Of a DNA stretch of 37,320 bases, positions 10,678 through 18,576 are shown in pieces. Positions within the stretch are counted from its first letter, which is position 1. Each line of letters opens with the position of its first letter. The translations under genes were made by a program, and so were the position numbers. The notes below the pieces were generated by a model that worked only from the letters and a program-made list of their open reading frames with translations, was not told the DNA's origin and did not search any database. The DNA comes from Paenibacillus zanthoxyli JH29 (GTDB lineage: Bacteria; Bacillota; Bacilli; Paenibacillales; Paenibacillaceae), in contig NZ_ASSD01000655.1 of assembly GCF_000520715.1 (NCBI RefSeq), forward strand, positions 1 through 37,320, read 5' to 3'.

Positions 10678-12002
10678 AGTTCAGCCACTGTAGCCACAGC
10701 AAGGACCCGATTATCGGCTGTGCGCTTGAAGGAGTGGCGAATGTGATTGCCGGAATCAAGGACGTCAGTATCATTATCCATTCTCCCCAAGGCTGCGCAT
10801 CGACTGTTGCGACGGCTTTCGATAAGCACGAAATTGATTTTACCAGACGAAAGGTGGGCTGCACCCGCTTGTTCGAGACGGATATCATTATGGGCGCTTC
10901 CGAGAAGCTGGCCAGCATGATCCGGGAAGCGGACCGAACGTTTAACTCCAAGGTCATGTTTATCGTAGGCACTTGTTCCGCTGACATTATCGGAGAGGAT
11001 ATTGACGGACTATGCAGGGAGATGCAGCCGGAGATTAAGGCCAGGCTGATTCCGGTTATGGCGGGGGGATTCCGGGGCGACAGCTTCGCCGGCATTGATA
11101 TGGGGCTTGAGGCCCTGCTGCCCTTGATTCCGAAGCAGGAGATCAAGCTGGTTAACAAGGTAAATCTCATTCTCCCTCAATCCAATCTCAATCCGACATG
11201 GCAGGCTGATCTCCTATGGGTCAAAGAGGTTCTCCGGGAGATGGGAGTCGATGTGCTGTCGGTGCTTCCCCACAATATGGCGCTGGAGGAGCTGGAAGAA
11301 GCGGGATTGGCCTCTGCCAATATTTTGTTAAGCCATGATGCCGGTTATAAGTTTGTGCGCAAATTGGAAGAGCGGCATCAGATTCCGTTTATCCTCGGTG
11401 ATGTTCCCCTGCCTGTCGGATTATCCAATACGGCGCGTTGGTTAAGGGCGGCCGGGGGTTACTTTGGAGCGGAGGAGAAAGCGGAGGAGATCATTACCCG
11501 GGGGGAAAAGCTTGTTGTAGATACGCTTCGGAAGAGAGCCTTAATGATTATTCCCCGTTACAGAAATTGCAGAGTGGCGTTATCTGCGGATGCGACTTTA
11601 GGGATTGGCATGGTTCGGATGCTGTTCGAGGAACTCGAAATGATACCCGAATTGGTGCTGCTTCACTCGGGTACCCAAGAGGCCCGTGAGCTCTTAGTTA
11701 ACGAGTTGAATGAACTTGGGCTCACGTCTGGCGTCGCTTTCTCCGTTGATGGTTATCAGCTAAAGCAAGCCATTTCGGAAGCGAAGACGGATGTAGTGAT
11801 CGGATCGGCATGGGAGAAGTATATGGCGGAGGAAGCGGGGATCAAAACTTCCTTTGACTTGCTTAGCCCGACCAACCGGGATGTTTATATGGATAGGGCT
11901 TATTTTGGATACGAAGGTATGCTCAATATGCTGGAGGTATTCGGGAATGATTGGGAGCGTTCCTATCGTTCCAAAGCGATCAATTGGGAGCAATTTGCGT
12001 GA
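10662..12002 (+). CDS. Nitrogenase-like component 1, beta-type (NifK/NifN-like), function unknown
   Basis: A 446-residue partner of the preceding gene. The ATG at 10662 follows AAAGGAGG; an upstream in-frame start at 10605 lies well inside the preceding gene and has no such site. Cys20 (DPIIGCALEG), Cys45 (HSPQGCAST) and Cys105 (VGTCSADIIGED) match the spacing of AnfK (Cys20, Cys45, Cys104) almost exactly, so the pair together has a full set of six P-cluster-type cysteines. True NifEN keeps only four. An extra cysteine, Cys10, lies near the N-terminus (FSHCSHSK). The C-terminal AYFGYEGMLNMLEV matches the conserved nitrogenase end block. It sits directly before the homocitrate synthase genes. 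Function unknown; a catalytic-type nitrogenase-like complex using AnfH is one possibility. Confidence 0.85.
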   Translation: MYDELEFSHCSHSKDPIIGCALEGVANVIAGIKDVSIIIHSPQGCASTVATAFDKHEIDFTRRKVGCTRLFETDIIMGASEKLASMIREADRTFNSKVMFIVGTCSADIIGEDIDGLCREMQPEIKARLIPVMAGGFRGDSFAGIDMGLEALLPLIPKQEIKLVNKVNLILPQSNLNPTWQADLLWVKEVLREMGVDVLSVLPHNMALEELEEAGLASANILLSHDAGYKFVRKLEERHQIPFILGDVPLPVGLSNTARWLRAAGGYFGAEEKAEEIITRGEKLVVDTLRKRALMIIPRYRNCRVALSADATLGIGMVRMLFEELEMIPELVLLHSGTQEARELLVNELNELGLTSGVAFSVDGYQLKQAISEAKTDVVIGSAWEKYMAEEAGIKTSFDLLSPTNRDVYMDRAYFGYEGMLNMLEVFGNDWERSYRSKAINWEQFA

Positions 12003-12048
12003 TCAAGCCATGATGCCGGGAATTGATTAGAGGAGAGAGGTGCGGAAA

Positions 12049-13116
12049 ATGGTTTCGCTTATTGATTATACACTTGACGAGGCTTTGCGTCGGCGTATTC
12101 CCCAATCGGCCATTGCAGGAATACTGGATACTCTGCAAAAGTACAATGTTGAGATGCATGACATTTCGTTAGAGCATATGCCGGAATACAGGAATATCTT
12201 AAGCGACGCCGGTCTATTAGAACGGCTCCGCTGCAGAGCAGCTCCTTCAATTTCCGAATTGTCCAAAGCGCGCGGAATGGGGTTCAAGAAGATGGCTGTT
12301 GTATGGTCCAATAAGCTGAACCCTTTATCCCTATCGAAGCTTGAAGCGGCATTATATGCGGTGCGTAATGCGGGAGCCGAGCCATTCTTGTGTATAGAGG
12401 ATGCTTCGCGATCCTATTATGCGGAGTTTGACGTGTATTGGCCGATTATAGAGCGATATGATGTGCAAAGGCTGATTTATTGTGACAGCAGCAGCGCTAT
12501 GGATCCGTTCATCGTTCGGCGCAGCTTGATGGAGCTGCTGGAGACGGCGATCTGCCCGGTTGAATTCTATGCAAGCAATACTTTCGGTCTGGCAACAGCG
12601 AATAGTCTTGCGGCACTGAAAGCAGGGGTAAAGCATATTGGTACATCCGTCAATGGAGTCGGACCGAAGGGAAGAACGGCCATGGAAGAATTACTGATGG
12701 CCGTGCGCCATTTATGGAAGCGGCAGACGCCACCGGGATATACGCTGGCCGATGACTGCTCTTCGATCTTGTCGGCAATGAAGATGGAGGTGCGGGTGGA
12801 TAAAGCCATCATCGGCGCCAATGTGTTCGCGCATGAATCCGGAATTCATGTGGATGGAATTGCCAAAAATCCGGAGTTATATGAAATGATAAAGCCCGAG
12901 GAAGTGGGGCTTAAACGGCAATTGGTGATTGGTAAGCATTCGGGCACCGCTTCGCTCAAATACAAATTCAGCGAATGGGAAATGGAGCTTGAACAGGACG
13001 ATGCCGTTCAGATGCTGGAGCAAGTGAGAGAGCTCGCCGAACAACAGAAGAATCCTTTAACGGACCTTCAGCTTATGGATCTGTACCGGAGACGGCTTAT
13101 TTTTATACATGAGTAA
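12049..13116 (+). CDS. nifV-alpha: Homocitrate synthase alpha-type subunit (NifV-alpha-like), copy 1
   Basis: In Clostridium pasteurianum, homocitrate synthase is split into NifV-omega and NifV-alpha; this 355-residue protein fits the alpha type. The C-terminal third carries NVFAHESGIHVDGIAKNPELY and GLKRQLVIGKHSGTASL, the acyl-transferase accessory region. The N-terminal part is a degenerate barrel: where the active enzyme has EFHGHNDFGLAAAN, this reads EFYASNTFGLATAN, so the metal-binding His-x-His is gone, and the DTTxRDGEQ motif is replaced by DYTLDEA. It should therefore need the omega partner for catalysis. The ATG at 12049 is 8 bases after AGGAGAGAGG; a GTG at 12040 lies in that site. 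The omega gene follows after 45 bp. Confidence 0.88.
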   Translation: MVSLIDYTLDEALRRRIPQSAIAGILDTLQKYNVEMHDISLEHMPEYRNILSDAGLLERLRCRAAPSISELSKARGMGFKKMAVVWSNKLNPLSLSKLEAALYAVRNAGAEPFLCIEDASRSYYAEFDVYWPIIERYDVQRLIYCDSSSAMDPFIVRRSLMELLETAICPVEFYASNTFGLATANSLAALKAGVKHIGTSVNGVGPKGRTAMEELLMAVRHLWKRQTPPGYTLADDCSSILSAMKMEVRVDKAIIGANVFAHESGIHVDGIAKNPELYEMIKPEEVGLKRQLVIGKHSGTASLKYKFSEWEMELEQDDAVQMLEQVRELAEQQKNPLTDLQLMDLYRRRLIFIHE

Positions 13117-13161
13117 TTATATGAATACCCCTATTGGAAGAACGGAAAGGAGAGGATTAGA

Positions 13162-14016
13162 ATGCAGTCAAAGGTTTCGTTCGAGCTTGTTGATACCACG
13201 ATGCGCGATGGGGAACAAACGGCGGGTGTTGTATTTTCCCAGGAGGAAAAACTGCAAATGGCTGTAAAGCTTGATGAGGCAGGCATACCCTGGATTGAAG
13301 CGGGGATTCCGGCTATGGGCCGCCGCGAACAGGAGACACTCAAAGAAATGCTGTCGCTGCCGCTTCGAGCGACTCTCATTGCCTGGAACAGAGCGGATGA
13401 AGCCGATATTCGCGCTTCCATAGCTTGCGGCTTCTCGCATATTCATCTGTCTCTCCCGGTATCCGATCTTCATATTCAGTTTAAGCTCAAGAAAAGCCGC
13501 GAATGGGTGCTGGAGCGCCTTCAGCATATTTTGCAATTTACGAGAAGCTTTGGCTGTACGGTATTTGTGGGAGCGGAAGATGCTTCAAGGGCGGACCCCG
13601 AATTCCTGCTTCAATATGCGGATGTGGCGTCCCGCTTCGGGGCCGAGCGTCTTCGTTATGCGGATACGGTCGGCTGTCTGGACCCTTTCGAGACGTTTAG
13701 CAGAGTAAATCATCTTGTAAGCAGATCCAGCCTGCCGGTGGAATTTCACGGCCATAATGATTTTGGACTTGCCGCAGCGAACACTTTATCGGCGTTTCAT
13801 GCAGGCGCGGCGCTGGCAAGCGTGACGATTTCGGGTATCGGGGAAAGAGCGGGGAATGCCTCATTGGAGGAGGTTGCCACTTCGATGTCGCATCTGTATA
13901 GATTCTCATGCGGCCTACAGCTTCCTGTGCTGCCTGAGCTAACGCATCTGCTCTCGCGGGCGAGCGGCAGACCCATTCAGACTTATCGGTCAGTTATGAC
14001 CGCGATGAACGGGTAG
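13162..14016 (+). CDS. nifV-omega: Homocitrate synthase omega-type subunit (NifV-omega-like), catalytic barrel
   Basis: A 284-residue protein that is the catalytic TIM barrel of the isopropylmalate/homocitrate synthase family without the C-terminal domain. The active-site signature DTTMRDGEQTAG is at residues 9-20, and the metal site EFHGHNDFGLAAANT plus SGIGERAGNASLEEV are complete. It would condense acetyl-CoA and 2-oxoglutarate to homocitrate, the organic ligand of FeMo- and FeFe-cofactor, together with the alpha subunit encoded just upstream. The ATG follows AAGGAGAGG. It ends 3 bp before the HTH regulator gene. Only this one omega gene is present in the window, against two alpha genes. 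Confidence 0.9.
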   Translation: MQSKVSFELVDTTMRDGEQTAGVVFSQEEKLQMAVKLDEAGIPWIEAGIPAMGRREQETLKEMLSLPLRATLIAWNRADEADIRASIACGFSHIHLSLPVSDLHIQFKLKKSREWVLERLQHILQFTRSFGCTVFVGAEDASRADPEFLLQYADVASRFGAERLRYADTVGCLDPFETFSRVNHLVSRSSLPVEFHGHNDFGLAAANTLSAFHAGAALASVTISGIGERAGNASLEEVATSMSHLYRFSCGLQLPVLPELTHLLSRASGRPIQTYRSVMTAMNG

Positions 14017-14019
14017 CCG

Positions 14020-14616
14020 ATGAGTCAGGATACGTTCTATACCATTGACGAAGTCGCCAAGCTGCTAAGAGTTTCAAAATTAAAGGTATACGACATGGTA
14101 AAGAAGAGGGAGCTTCCATTTTTTCGGGTCGGCAGGCAAATCCGGATTGACTCCACAGATATCAGCCGCTTTAAAGTCAAAAAATTGCTGATGGGTGTGC
14201 CTGTGCTTGTGATTAGGCTCTCACGGCAATATAGAGGAATATATGTGCAGAGAGGAAATCCTTTACGCATTCAGAACTCAAATGATCTTGCCCGTGAAGA
14301 CATTTGTTATTACGCCCGTAATCCAGGTCCGGGGTCGATCTCCGCAAGCACGGATCTTGAGGCTGCGCTGCAAGTTGCCAATGGCGCCGCAGATGCATCT
14401 ATTGGGATTGAGTCTTGTGCCTTCAAGGCTAATGTGGACTTTATTCCGCTTACCGAAGAACTGCATGATCTTGTGGTTCTAAGAACACCGCAGAACTTGA
14501 AATTAATCGGCGAGGTTGCGGATATCATCCGTTCAGAGCCGTTTCGCAAGGAGCTGTCCGTTATTGGAGGATATGATTTGACGGAAAGCGGACGTGTTGT
14601 TTATGAAGCGATATAG
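14020..14616 (+). CDS. HTH/molybdate-binding-type regulator, shortened
   Basis: An excisionase/MerR-type helix-turn-helix (about residues 5-50: FYTIDEVAKLLRVSKLKVYDMVKKR, split here at the turn, then FFRVGRQIRIDSTDISRF) is fused to part of a periplasmic-binding-like domain. The latter shows RGIYVQRGNPL, then GAADASIGIESCAF, DFIPLTEELHDLVV and SVIGGYDLTESGRVV, motifs of the one-component regulators thought to sense molybdate or similar anions. These are normally about 300 residues with two lobes; here (198 residues) the first lobe is missing and the second is shortened between YYARNPGPGS and AALQVANG. It may be a DNA-binding remnant or a constitutive form. It lacks a clear ribosome site and starts 3 bp after nifV-omega, so it is probably translationally coupled. 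Molybdenum repression of anf would be a sensible target. Confidence 0.72.
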   Translation: MSQDTFYTIDEVAKLLRVSKLKVYDMVKKRELPFFRVGRQIRIDSTDISRFKVKKLLMGVPVLVIRLSRQYRGIYVQRGNPLRIQNSNDLAREDICYYARNPGPGSISASTDLEAALQVANGAADASIGIESCAFKANVDFIPLTEELHDLVVLRTPQNLKLIGEVADIIRSEPFRKELSVIGGYDLTESGRVVYEAI

Positions 14617-14642
14617 CGGGCAAAAGGAAGGATTGCATGCAT

Positions 14643-14680
14643 AACCGGCCAAGCGGTATACCGCCTGGCCGGTTTGTTTG
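14643..14680 (+). terminator. Terminator of the anf operon
   Basis: A long stem (14643-14657 with 14660-14674, about 15 bp with one G-U-type mismatch) is followed by TTTGTTTGTG. It ends the unit that runs from anfH through the HTH regulator. Confidence 0.8.
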
Positions 14681-14767
14681 TGCTCTAAAATACGTGATAT
14701 TTTCCGATATAGGGGCAAAATTGGCAACGTATACATTATGGCCGTGAAATCGATTACATAATGTCTG

Positions 14768-14784
14768 TGTAATAATACATGACA
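14768..14784. promoter_or_regulatory. GlnR-type box, site I of the importer operon
   Basis: TGTAATAATACATGACA matches TGTNA-N7-TNACA at all fixed positions. It ends 37 bp before the -35 hexamer at 14822. Confidence 0.85.
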
Positions 14785-14821
14785 CTCATGTTGAACTTAA
14801 TAGTAACCCTTCCAAATTCCG

Positions 14822-14850
14822 TTGACTGGAAAAAGGAGTCAAAGTAACAT
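14822..14850 (+). promoter_or_regulatory. Promoter of the importer operon
   Basis: TTGACT (14822-14827), a 17-bp spacer and TAACAT (14845-14850). It is placed between two perfect GlnR boxes, as at anfH. Confidence 0.7.
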
Positions 14851-14871
14851 TGAGAAAAAACACGGCTATTG

Positions 14872-14888
14872 TGTGATGAAACTTAACA
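14872..14888. promoter_or_regulatory. GlnR-type box, site II of the importer operon
   Basis: TGTGATGAAACTTAACA matches TGTNA-N7-TNACA and begins 21 bp after the -10 hexamer. It ends 5 bp before the ribosome site of the permease gene (GGAGGTG, 14894-14900). Confidence 0.85.
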
Positions 14889-14906
14889 AATGTGGAGGTG
14901 TTTACT

Positions 14907-15995
14907 GTGGAGTATGTCAAAAAAGGTGTCATTGAATCAAGCGATGTGCTGCTGAAGCCGGATTCGTACCGAAGCTCAAGCAGGAAGAAGGCGTCTATCC
15001 TTACCGTGCTCGCCGCTGTACTGATTGCCGTAATCTGTATTTCCGTTACTGTGGGCAGATATTCGGTTCCGCTGTCAGAAATGATGCACATTCTCTGGGG
15101 AAAGCTGTTCGGAGCTACTCCTGCATGGTCGCTTTCTGTAGAGACAGTGCTGCTGCACGTTCGAATTCCCAGAATTATTAAGGCCCTTTTGGTGGGAGGA
15201 GCTTTGGCGGTTTCCGGAGCGGCTTATCAAGGGCTGTTTAAGAATCCGATGGTGTCTCCCGACATACTGGGGGTATCATCGGGAGCCGGCTTTGGCGCTT
15301 CCCTGGCCATTCTGTTCTCCTTCGGAACGATTGGAATCCAGCTTGCCGCTTTCGGCTTCGGTCTTGGAGCGGTAATACTCACCTTCTTCATCAGCGCTAT
15401 CATCGGACGCGGTAAAAGCTCCATCCTGGTACTGGTGCTTACCGGAATGGTGATCTCCACCTTATTCGCCTCGTTCACCTCAATGACGAAATACCTTGCC
15501 GACACGGAAAATAAATTACCCGATATCACATATTGGCTGATGGGCAGCCTGGCTCGCTCAACCAGCCTGAAAGACATCATCATTCTTCTTGTTCCTGTTC
15601 TTGTAGGCAGTATCCCGCTCTTCCTGATCCGGTGGAAGCTGAATGTGCTCTCCTTCGGAGAGGAAGAAGCCCAGGCGCTGGGGATTAACACTACTAGCCT
15701 GCGGCTGCTCGTCATAGGCTGCGCAACGCTCCTGACAGCCTCAGCTATTTCCGTAAGCGGCATGGTTGGCTGGATCGGACTCATTATTCCTCATGCGGCC
15801 AGGCTTATCGCCGGTCCCAATTACAAAATGCTTCTGCCTACGTCCATTCTGATCGGCAGCGCCTTCCTGCTGCTGGTGGACGATATCGCCCGCAGCGCAT
15901 TCGCTGTTGAAATTCCTCTCAGCATACTTACCTCGCTGATTGGCGCACCCTTTTTTCTGTACCTGCTGTTACAGGGAAGGAAGGCATGGATATGA
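14907..15995 (+). CDS. FecCD-family metal ABC importer, permease
   Basis: A 362-residue integral membrane protein of the BtuC/FecD/FhuB type, which forms the homodimeric channel for siderophores, cobalamin, haem or (MolB) molybdate. After a ~30-residue cytosolic lead, about nine to ten hydrophobic segments follow. Family motifs are RIPRIIKALLVGGALAVSGA, the G-x-x-Q-x-xFKNPMVSPDILGVSSGAGFGA block and GWIGLIIPHAAR, the contact with the ATPase. The GTG at 14907 follows GGAGGTG with 6-base spacing; the in-frame GTG at 14892 lies within that site. Its stop overlaps the ATPase start (ATGA). The promoter has two GlnR boxes, so the importer should be made together with nitrogenase. Substrate unknown: iron chelate or molybdate are the best guesses. 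Confidence 0.92.
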   Translation: MEYVKKGVIESSDVLLKPDSYRSSSRKKASILTVLAAVLIAVICISVTVGRYSVPLSEMMHILWGKLFGATPAWSLSVETVLLHVRIPRIIKALLVGGALAVSGAAYQGLFKNPMVSPDILGVSSGAGFGASLAILFSFGTIGIQLAAFGFGLGAVILTFFISAIIGRGKSSILVLVLTGMVISTLFASFTSMTKYLADTENKLPDITYWLMGSLARSTSLKDIIILLVPVLVGSIPLFLIRWKLNVLSFGEEEAQALGINTTSLRLLVIGCATLLTASAISVSGMVGWIGLIIPHAARLIAGPNYKMLLPTSILIGSAFLLLVDDIARSAFAVEIPLSILTSLIGAPFFLYLLLQGRKAWI

Positions 15996-16774
15996 AGCTG
16001 GAAATCAAGAACGTCTCTTGCGGCTACGGTTCAAAGGTTGTGCTAAGCGGCGTATCCATGGAAGTGAATTCCGGAGAAATCCTGAGTCTTCTGGGACCTA
16101 ACGGAGTGGGGAAAACGACTTTATTCAAAACGATGTTGGGATTCTTGAAGCTTATTGACGGTGAAATCCTGCTGGATGGTCAGGATGTGAGAAGCTGGTC
16201 CAGGAAGAAACTGGCAGGCGCAATCGGTTATGTCCCTCAGGCGCATACGCCCCCGTTTCCTTTTTCCGTAATTGATGTGGTGCTTATGGGGCGGGTGGCT
16301 CACCTGGGCGCTCTCTCCTCTCCCTCTGGCAAGGATGTAAAGATCGCCGACGAGTCGCTTGATTCTTTGGGAATTTCTTATCTGAGGGACCGGATTTATA
16401 CGGAAATCAGCGGTGGGGAACGGCAGATGGTGCTGATCGCCCGCGCGCTAACCCAGAAGCCCGACATACTGGTCATGGATGAGCCTACCTCGAATCTCGA
16501 TTTTGGTAATCAGATTAAGGTGCTGAAGCAGGTTAACCGCCTGGCCGAACGGGGACTTGGCATTGTGATGACGACTCATTTTCCGAATCATGCTTTTCAA
16601 TGTCCTGGCAAAGTGGTGCTGCTGCAGCGAAATAACCGGTTTGTTTATGGAGAGGCGGATGAAGTCGTAACCGAGAATCATCTGCGCGCCGCCTATGGCA
16701 TTGATGTCGTTATCAAGGATATCATGCTGCCTGGCGGGAATGCCGTTCGCTCATGTGTACCATTAATTAATTAA
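15992..16774 (+). CDS. Metal ABC importer, ATP-binding subunit (FecE/BtuD type)
   Basis: A 260-residue ABC ATPase. Walker A GPNGVGKTT is near residue 35-43, the Q-loop in GYVPQAH, the signature SGGERQMVLIARAL and Walker B ILVMDEPTSNLDF follow, and the switch histidine is in MTTHFPNHAF. It powers the permease encoded upstream. The ATG at 15992 overlaps the permease stop and is 7 bases after GGGAAGGAAGG; the ATG at 15986 is too close. The lipoprotein gene follows 29 bp after its stop. No defect is seen. Confidence 0.94.
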   Translation: MKLEIKNVSCGYGSKVVLSGVSMEVNSGEILSLLGPNGVGKTTLFKTMLGFLKLIDGEILLDGQDVRSWSRKKLAGAIGYVPQAHTPPFPFSVIDVVLMGRVAHLGALSSPSGKDVKIADESLDSLGISYLRDRIYTEISGGERQMVLIARALTQKPDILVMDEPTSNLDFGNQIKVLKQVNRLAERGLGIVMTTHFPNHAFQCPGKVVLLQRNNRFVYGEADEVVTENHLRAAYGIDVVIKDIMLPGGNAVRSCVPLIN

Positions 16775-16803
16775 TAAAAAATATTAAAGTGGGGGTAATG
16801 CAA

Positions 16804-17937
16804 ATGTTGAGATTAACGCAGGAAGTCTTGAAAAAGCTGGCTATTGCAGGAGTAACAGGCGGATTGGTGCTTACGGCAGCGTGCGCGTCTGAGACAACGA
16901 ATCCATCCGGAGCCTCCTCATCCCAAGCTGTGAATTCGGCGCAACCGGCCGGTGTCAGCTCTGCAACAAGAGTTATTAAGGATGCAACGGGAAGATCCGT
17001 AACGATTCCTAAAGAAATCAATCGGATTGCAGCGGCTGGAGCGTTGGCTCAGATGGTATGTATGCTGGGCGGCTTTGATAAGATTGTGGCAACCTCAGAA
17101 AGTGTGCAGACCGGAATGTTTGCCAAGCTGTTTCCGGGAATTAAAAATCTTCCTCTCGCCTTTACCGGGACAGGCCCGAGCAGCCGCGTCAACATGGAGG
17201 CGATTTTGGAGGCGGAGCCGCAAGTCGTGTTCAGTGCTTTTAACGAGGAGGATGCAGCCACTATGCAGGCGGCGAATTCGGTTATGCTGGGGACCCTTCT
17301 CAATACTCCGGATGATATTATGAATACCCTGCGGATGGTAGGTGAAGTCATAGGTCCGGACGCGGAGAAGAAAGCCTCCGATTTTGCCGCTTATTATAAG
17401 GGGAATATCCAAAAAGCCTCCGATTTAACCCGATCAGGGTCCAAGGTCAGAGTATTTCTTGCGGGCGGAGACGGTTCCAAGGGCGCCATCAACACAACCG
17501 TAGGCAATGATATTAATACGTCTTATGTGGAGGCGGCAGGTGGGATTAATATAGCGGCAGCCCAATTTCCCAAAGCTCCCGGAAACGGGGCGGCAGCCGT
17601 CGATTTTGAATATTTAATCGCCGAGCAGCCGGATGTCATCATCGCGTCAAGCAGAGCTGTGTATGATTACATCGTAGATGCGGACAACGGGAGCAAATGG
17701 CAGTCGTTAACGGCCGTAAAGAATAAAAAAGTATATTTGAATCCAAAAGGCGTGTATTTATGGTCGGTAAGAAGTGCTGAGGGGGCTCTACAGCCATTAT
17801 GGCTGGCGAAGATTCTGCATCCCGAGCAGACTTCCGGGCTTGATCTGGACAAGCTTGTGAAGGATTTCTACAAAACTTATTATTTCCATGATCTCAGTGA
17901 TAAAGAATTACAAGAAATTTTATTCCCGAGCAAATAA
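16804..17937 (+). CDS. Metal ABC importer, substrate-binding lipoprotein (TroA/FecB-like)
   Basis: The solute receptor of the importer, 377 residues. A lipoprotein signal peptide ends in the lipobox LTAAC with Cys27, followed by a Ser/Ala-rich tether. The mature part has the BtuF/FecB-like fold: DATGRSVTIPKEINRIAAAG, NMEAILEAEPQVVFSAF and YLIAEQPDVIIASS, with a long central helix between lobes. Such proteins in class II importers bind siderophores, cobalamin or, as in MolA, molybdate/tungstate; I cannot read the ligand. The ATG at 16804 is preferred because it follows AAAGTGGGGG with better spacing than ATG 16798 or GTG 16789 and starts the signal peptide. Its stop is 30 bp before a nitrogenase-like pseudogene in the same direction. 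Confidence 0.92.
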   Translation: MLRLTQEVLKKLAIAGVTGGLVLTAACASETTNPSGASSSQAVNSAQPAGVSSATRVIKDATGRSVTIPKEINRIAAAGALAQMVCMLGGFDKIVATSESVQTGMFAKLFPGIKNLPLAFTGTGPSSRVNMEAILEAEPQVVFSAFNEEDAATMQAANSVMLGTLLNTPDDIMNTLRMVGEVIGPDAEKKASDFAAYYKGNIQKASDLTRSGSKVRVFLAGGDGSKGAINTTVGNDINTSYVEAAGGINIAAAQFPKAPGNGAAAVDFEYLIAEQPDVIIASSRAVYDYIVDADNGSKWQSLTAVKNKKVYLNPKGVYLWSVRSAEGALQPLWLAKILHPEQTSGLDLDKLVKDFYKTYYFHDLSDKELQEILFPSK

Positions 17938-17967
17938 CAAACGAAGCGGGTAAAGGAGGAGAAACGG

Positions 17968-18521
17968 GTGACAGTCAAGCCATTGGTTGCGGCAGATGCC
18001 GATATTTCGTTCTCGCAGTGCGCCGGCTGCGCGGCTCCGGCTATATGCACGGTGCTCGCCATGATTCAGAATACGGCAGTTATTATTCATTCACCGGCTG
18101 GCTGCGCCGCATCTTTCGCCGACTTCAACCGCAAATACAAAGGTATGCTTCGGAGTAAGGGACTCCCTTCACGTAATGCGCCGCTCATCTCGACCAACCT
18201 GTCGGAGATGGACATGGTATTCGGCGCGGAGCGCGGCTGTTCCTTGACGAATGCCTAGAGACGCTATGTCCGGTATCGTTTATGGAGAAGCCGGAGAACG
18301 TGAGTATATGGATGAGAGAGAAATCAGATGACGGCATTCCTTTGGTGCTGGGAAGCGTCTGGGATTCGCCAATTGCGGATGAACGGGCAGGCTATTACCT
18401 TAGCATTGGCGCACCGGCTGCTGACAGGCTTGTCCTGGATTGTCATTACGCCGGGTTCCGAGGCGGACTTCGGCTTTTGGAGGATATTTATGGAAAGGTG
18501 CTGGGACTGACGGTGCAGTGA
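17968..18521 (+). pseudogene. Collapsed nitrogenase-like component 1 gene
   Basis: The first part (17968-18258, GTG start after AAAGGAGGAG) encodes a nitrogenase-like N-terminus: SQCAGCAAPAICTVLAMIQN, IIHSPAGCAASFADF and ISTNLSEMDMVFGAERG. It stops at 18256-18258. In another frame, from about 18244 on, the reading LDECLETLCPVSFMEKPENV continues into RAGYYLSIGAPAADRLVLD and YAGFRGGLRLLEDIYGKV, the C-terminal block of a component-1 protein. Together about 185 codons remain of an expected 400-450, so the middle was deleted and the frame shifted. The start resembles the beta-type nitrogenase-like gene at 10662. As the last gene of the importer operon it suggests that an importer-linked nitrogenase-like protein once worked here. 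Confidence 0.85.
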
Positions 18522-18576
18522 AAGCCTTTTATTTTCAGCGTGGAAACGATTTGTGTCAGTTATAAGTAATGAAATA

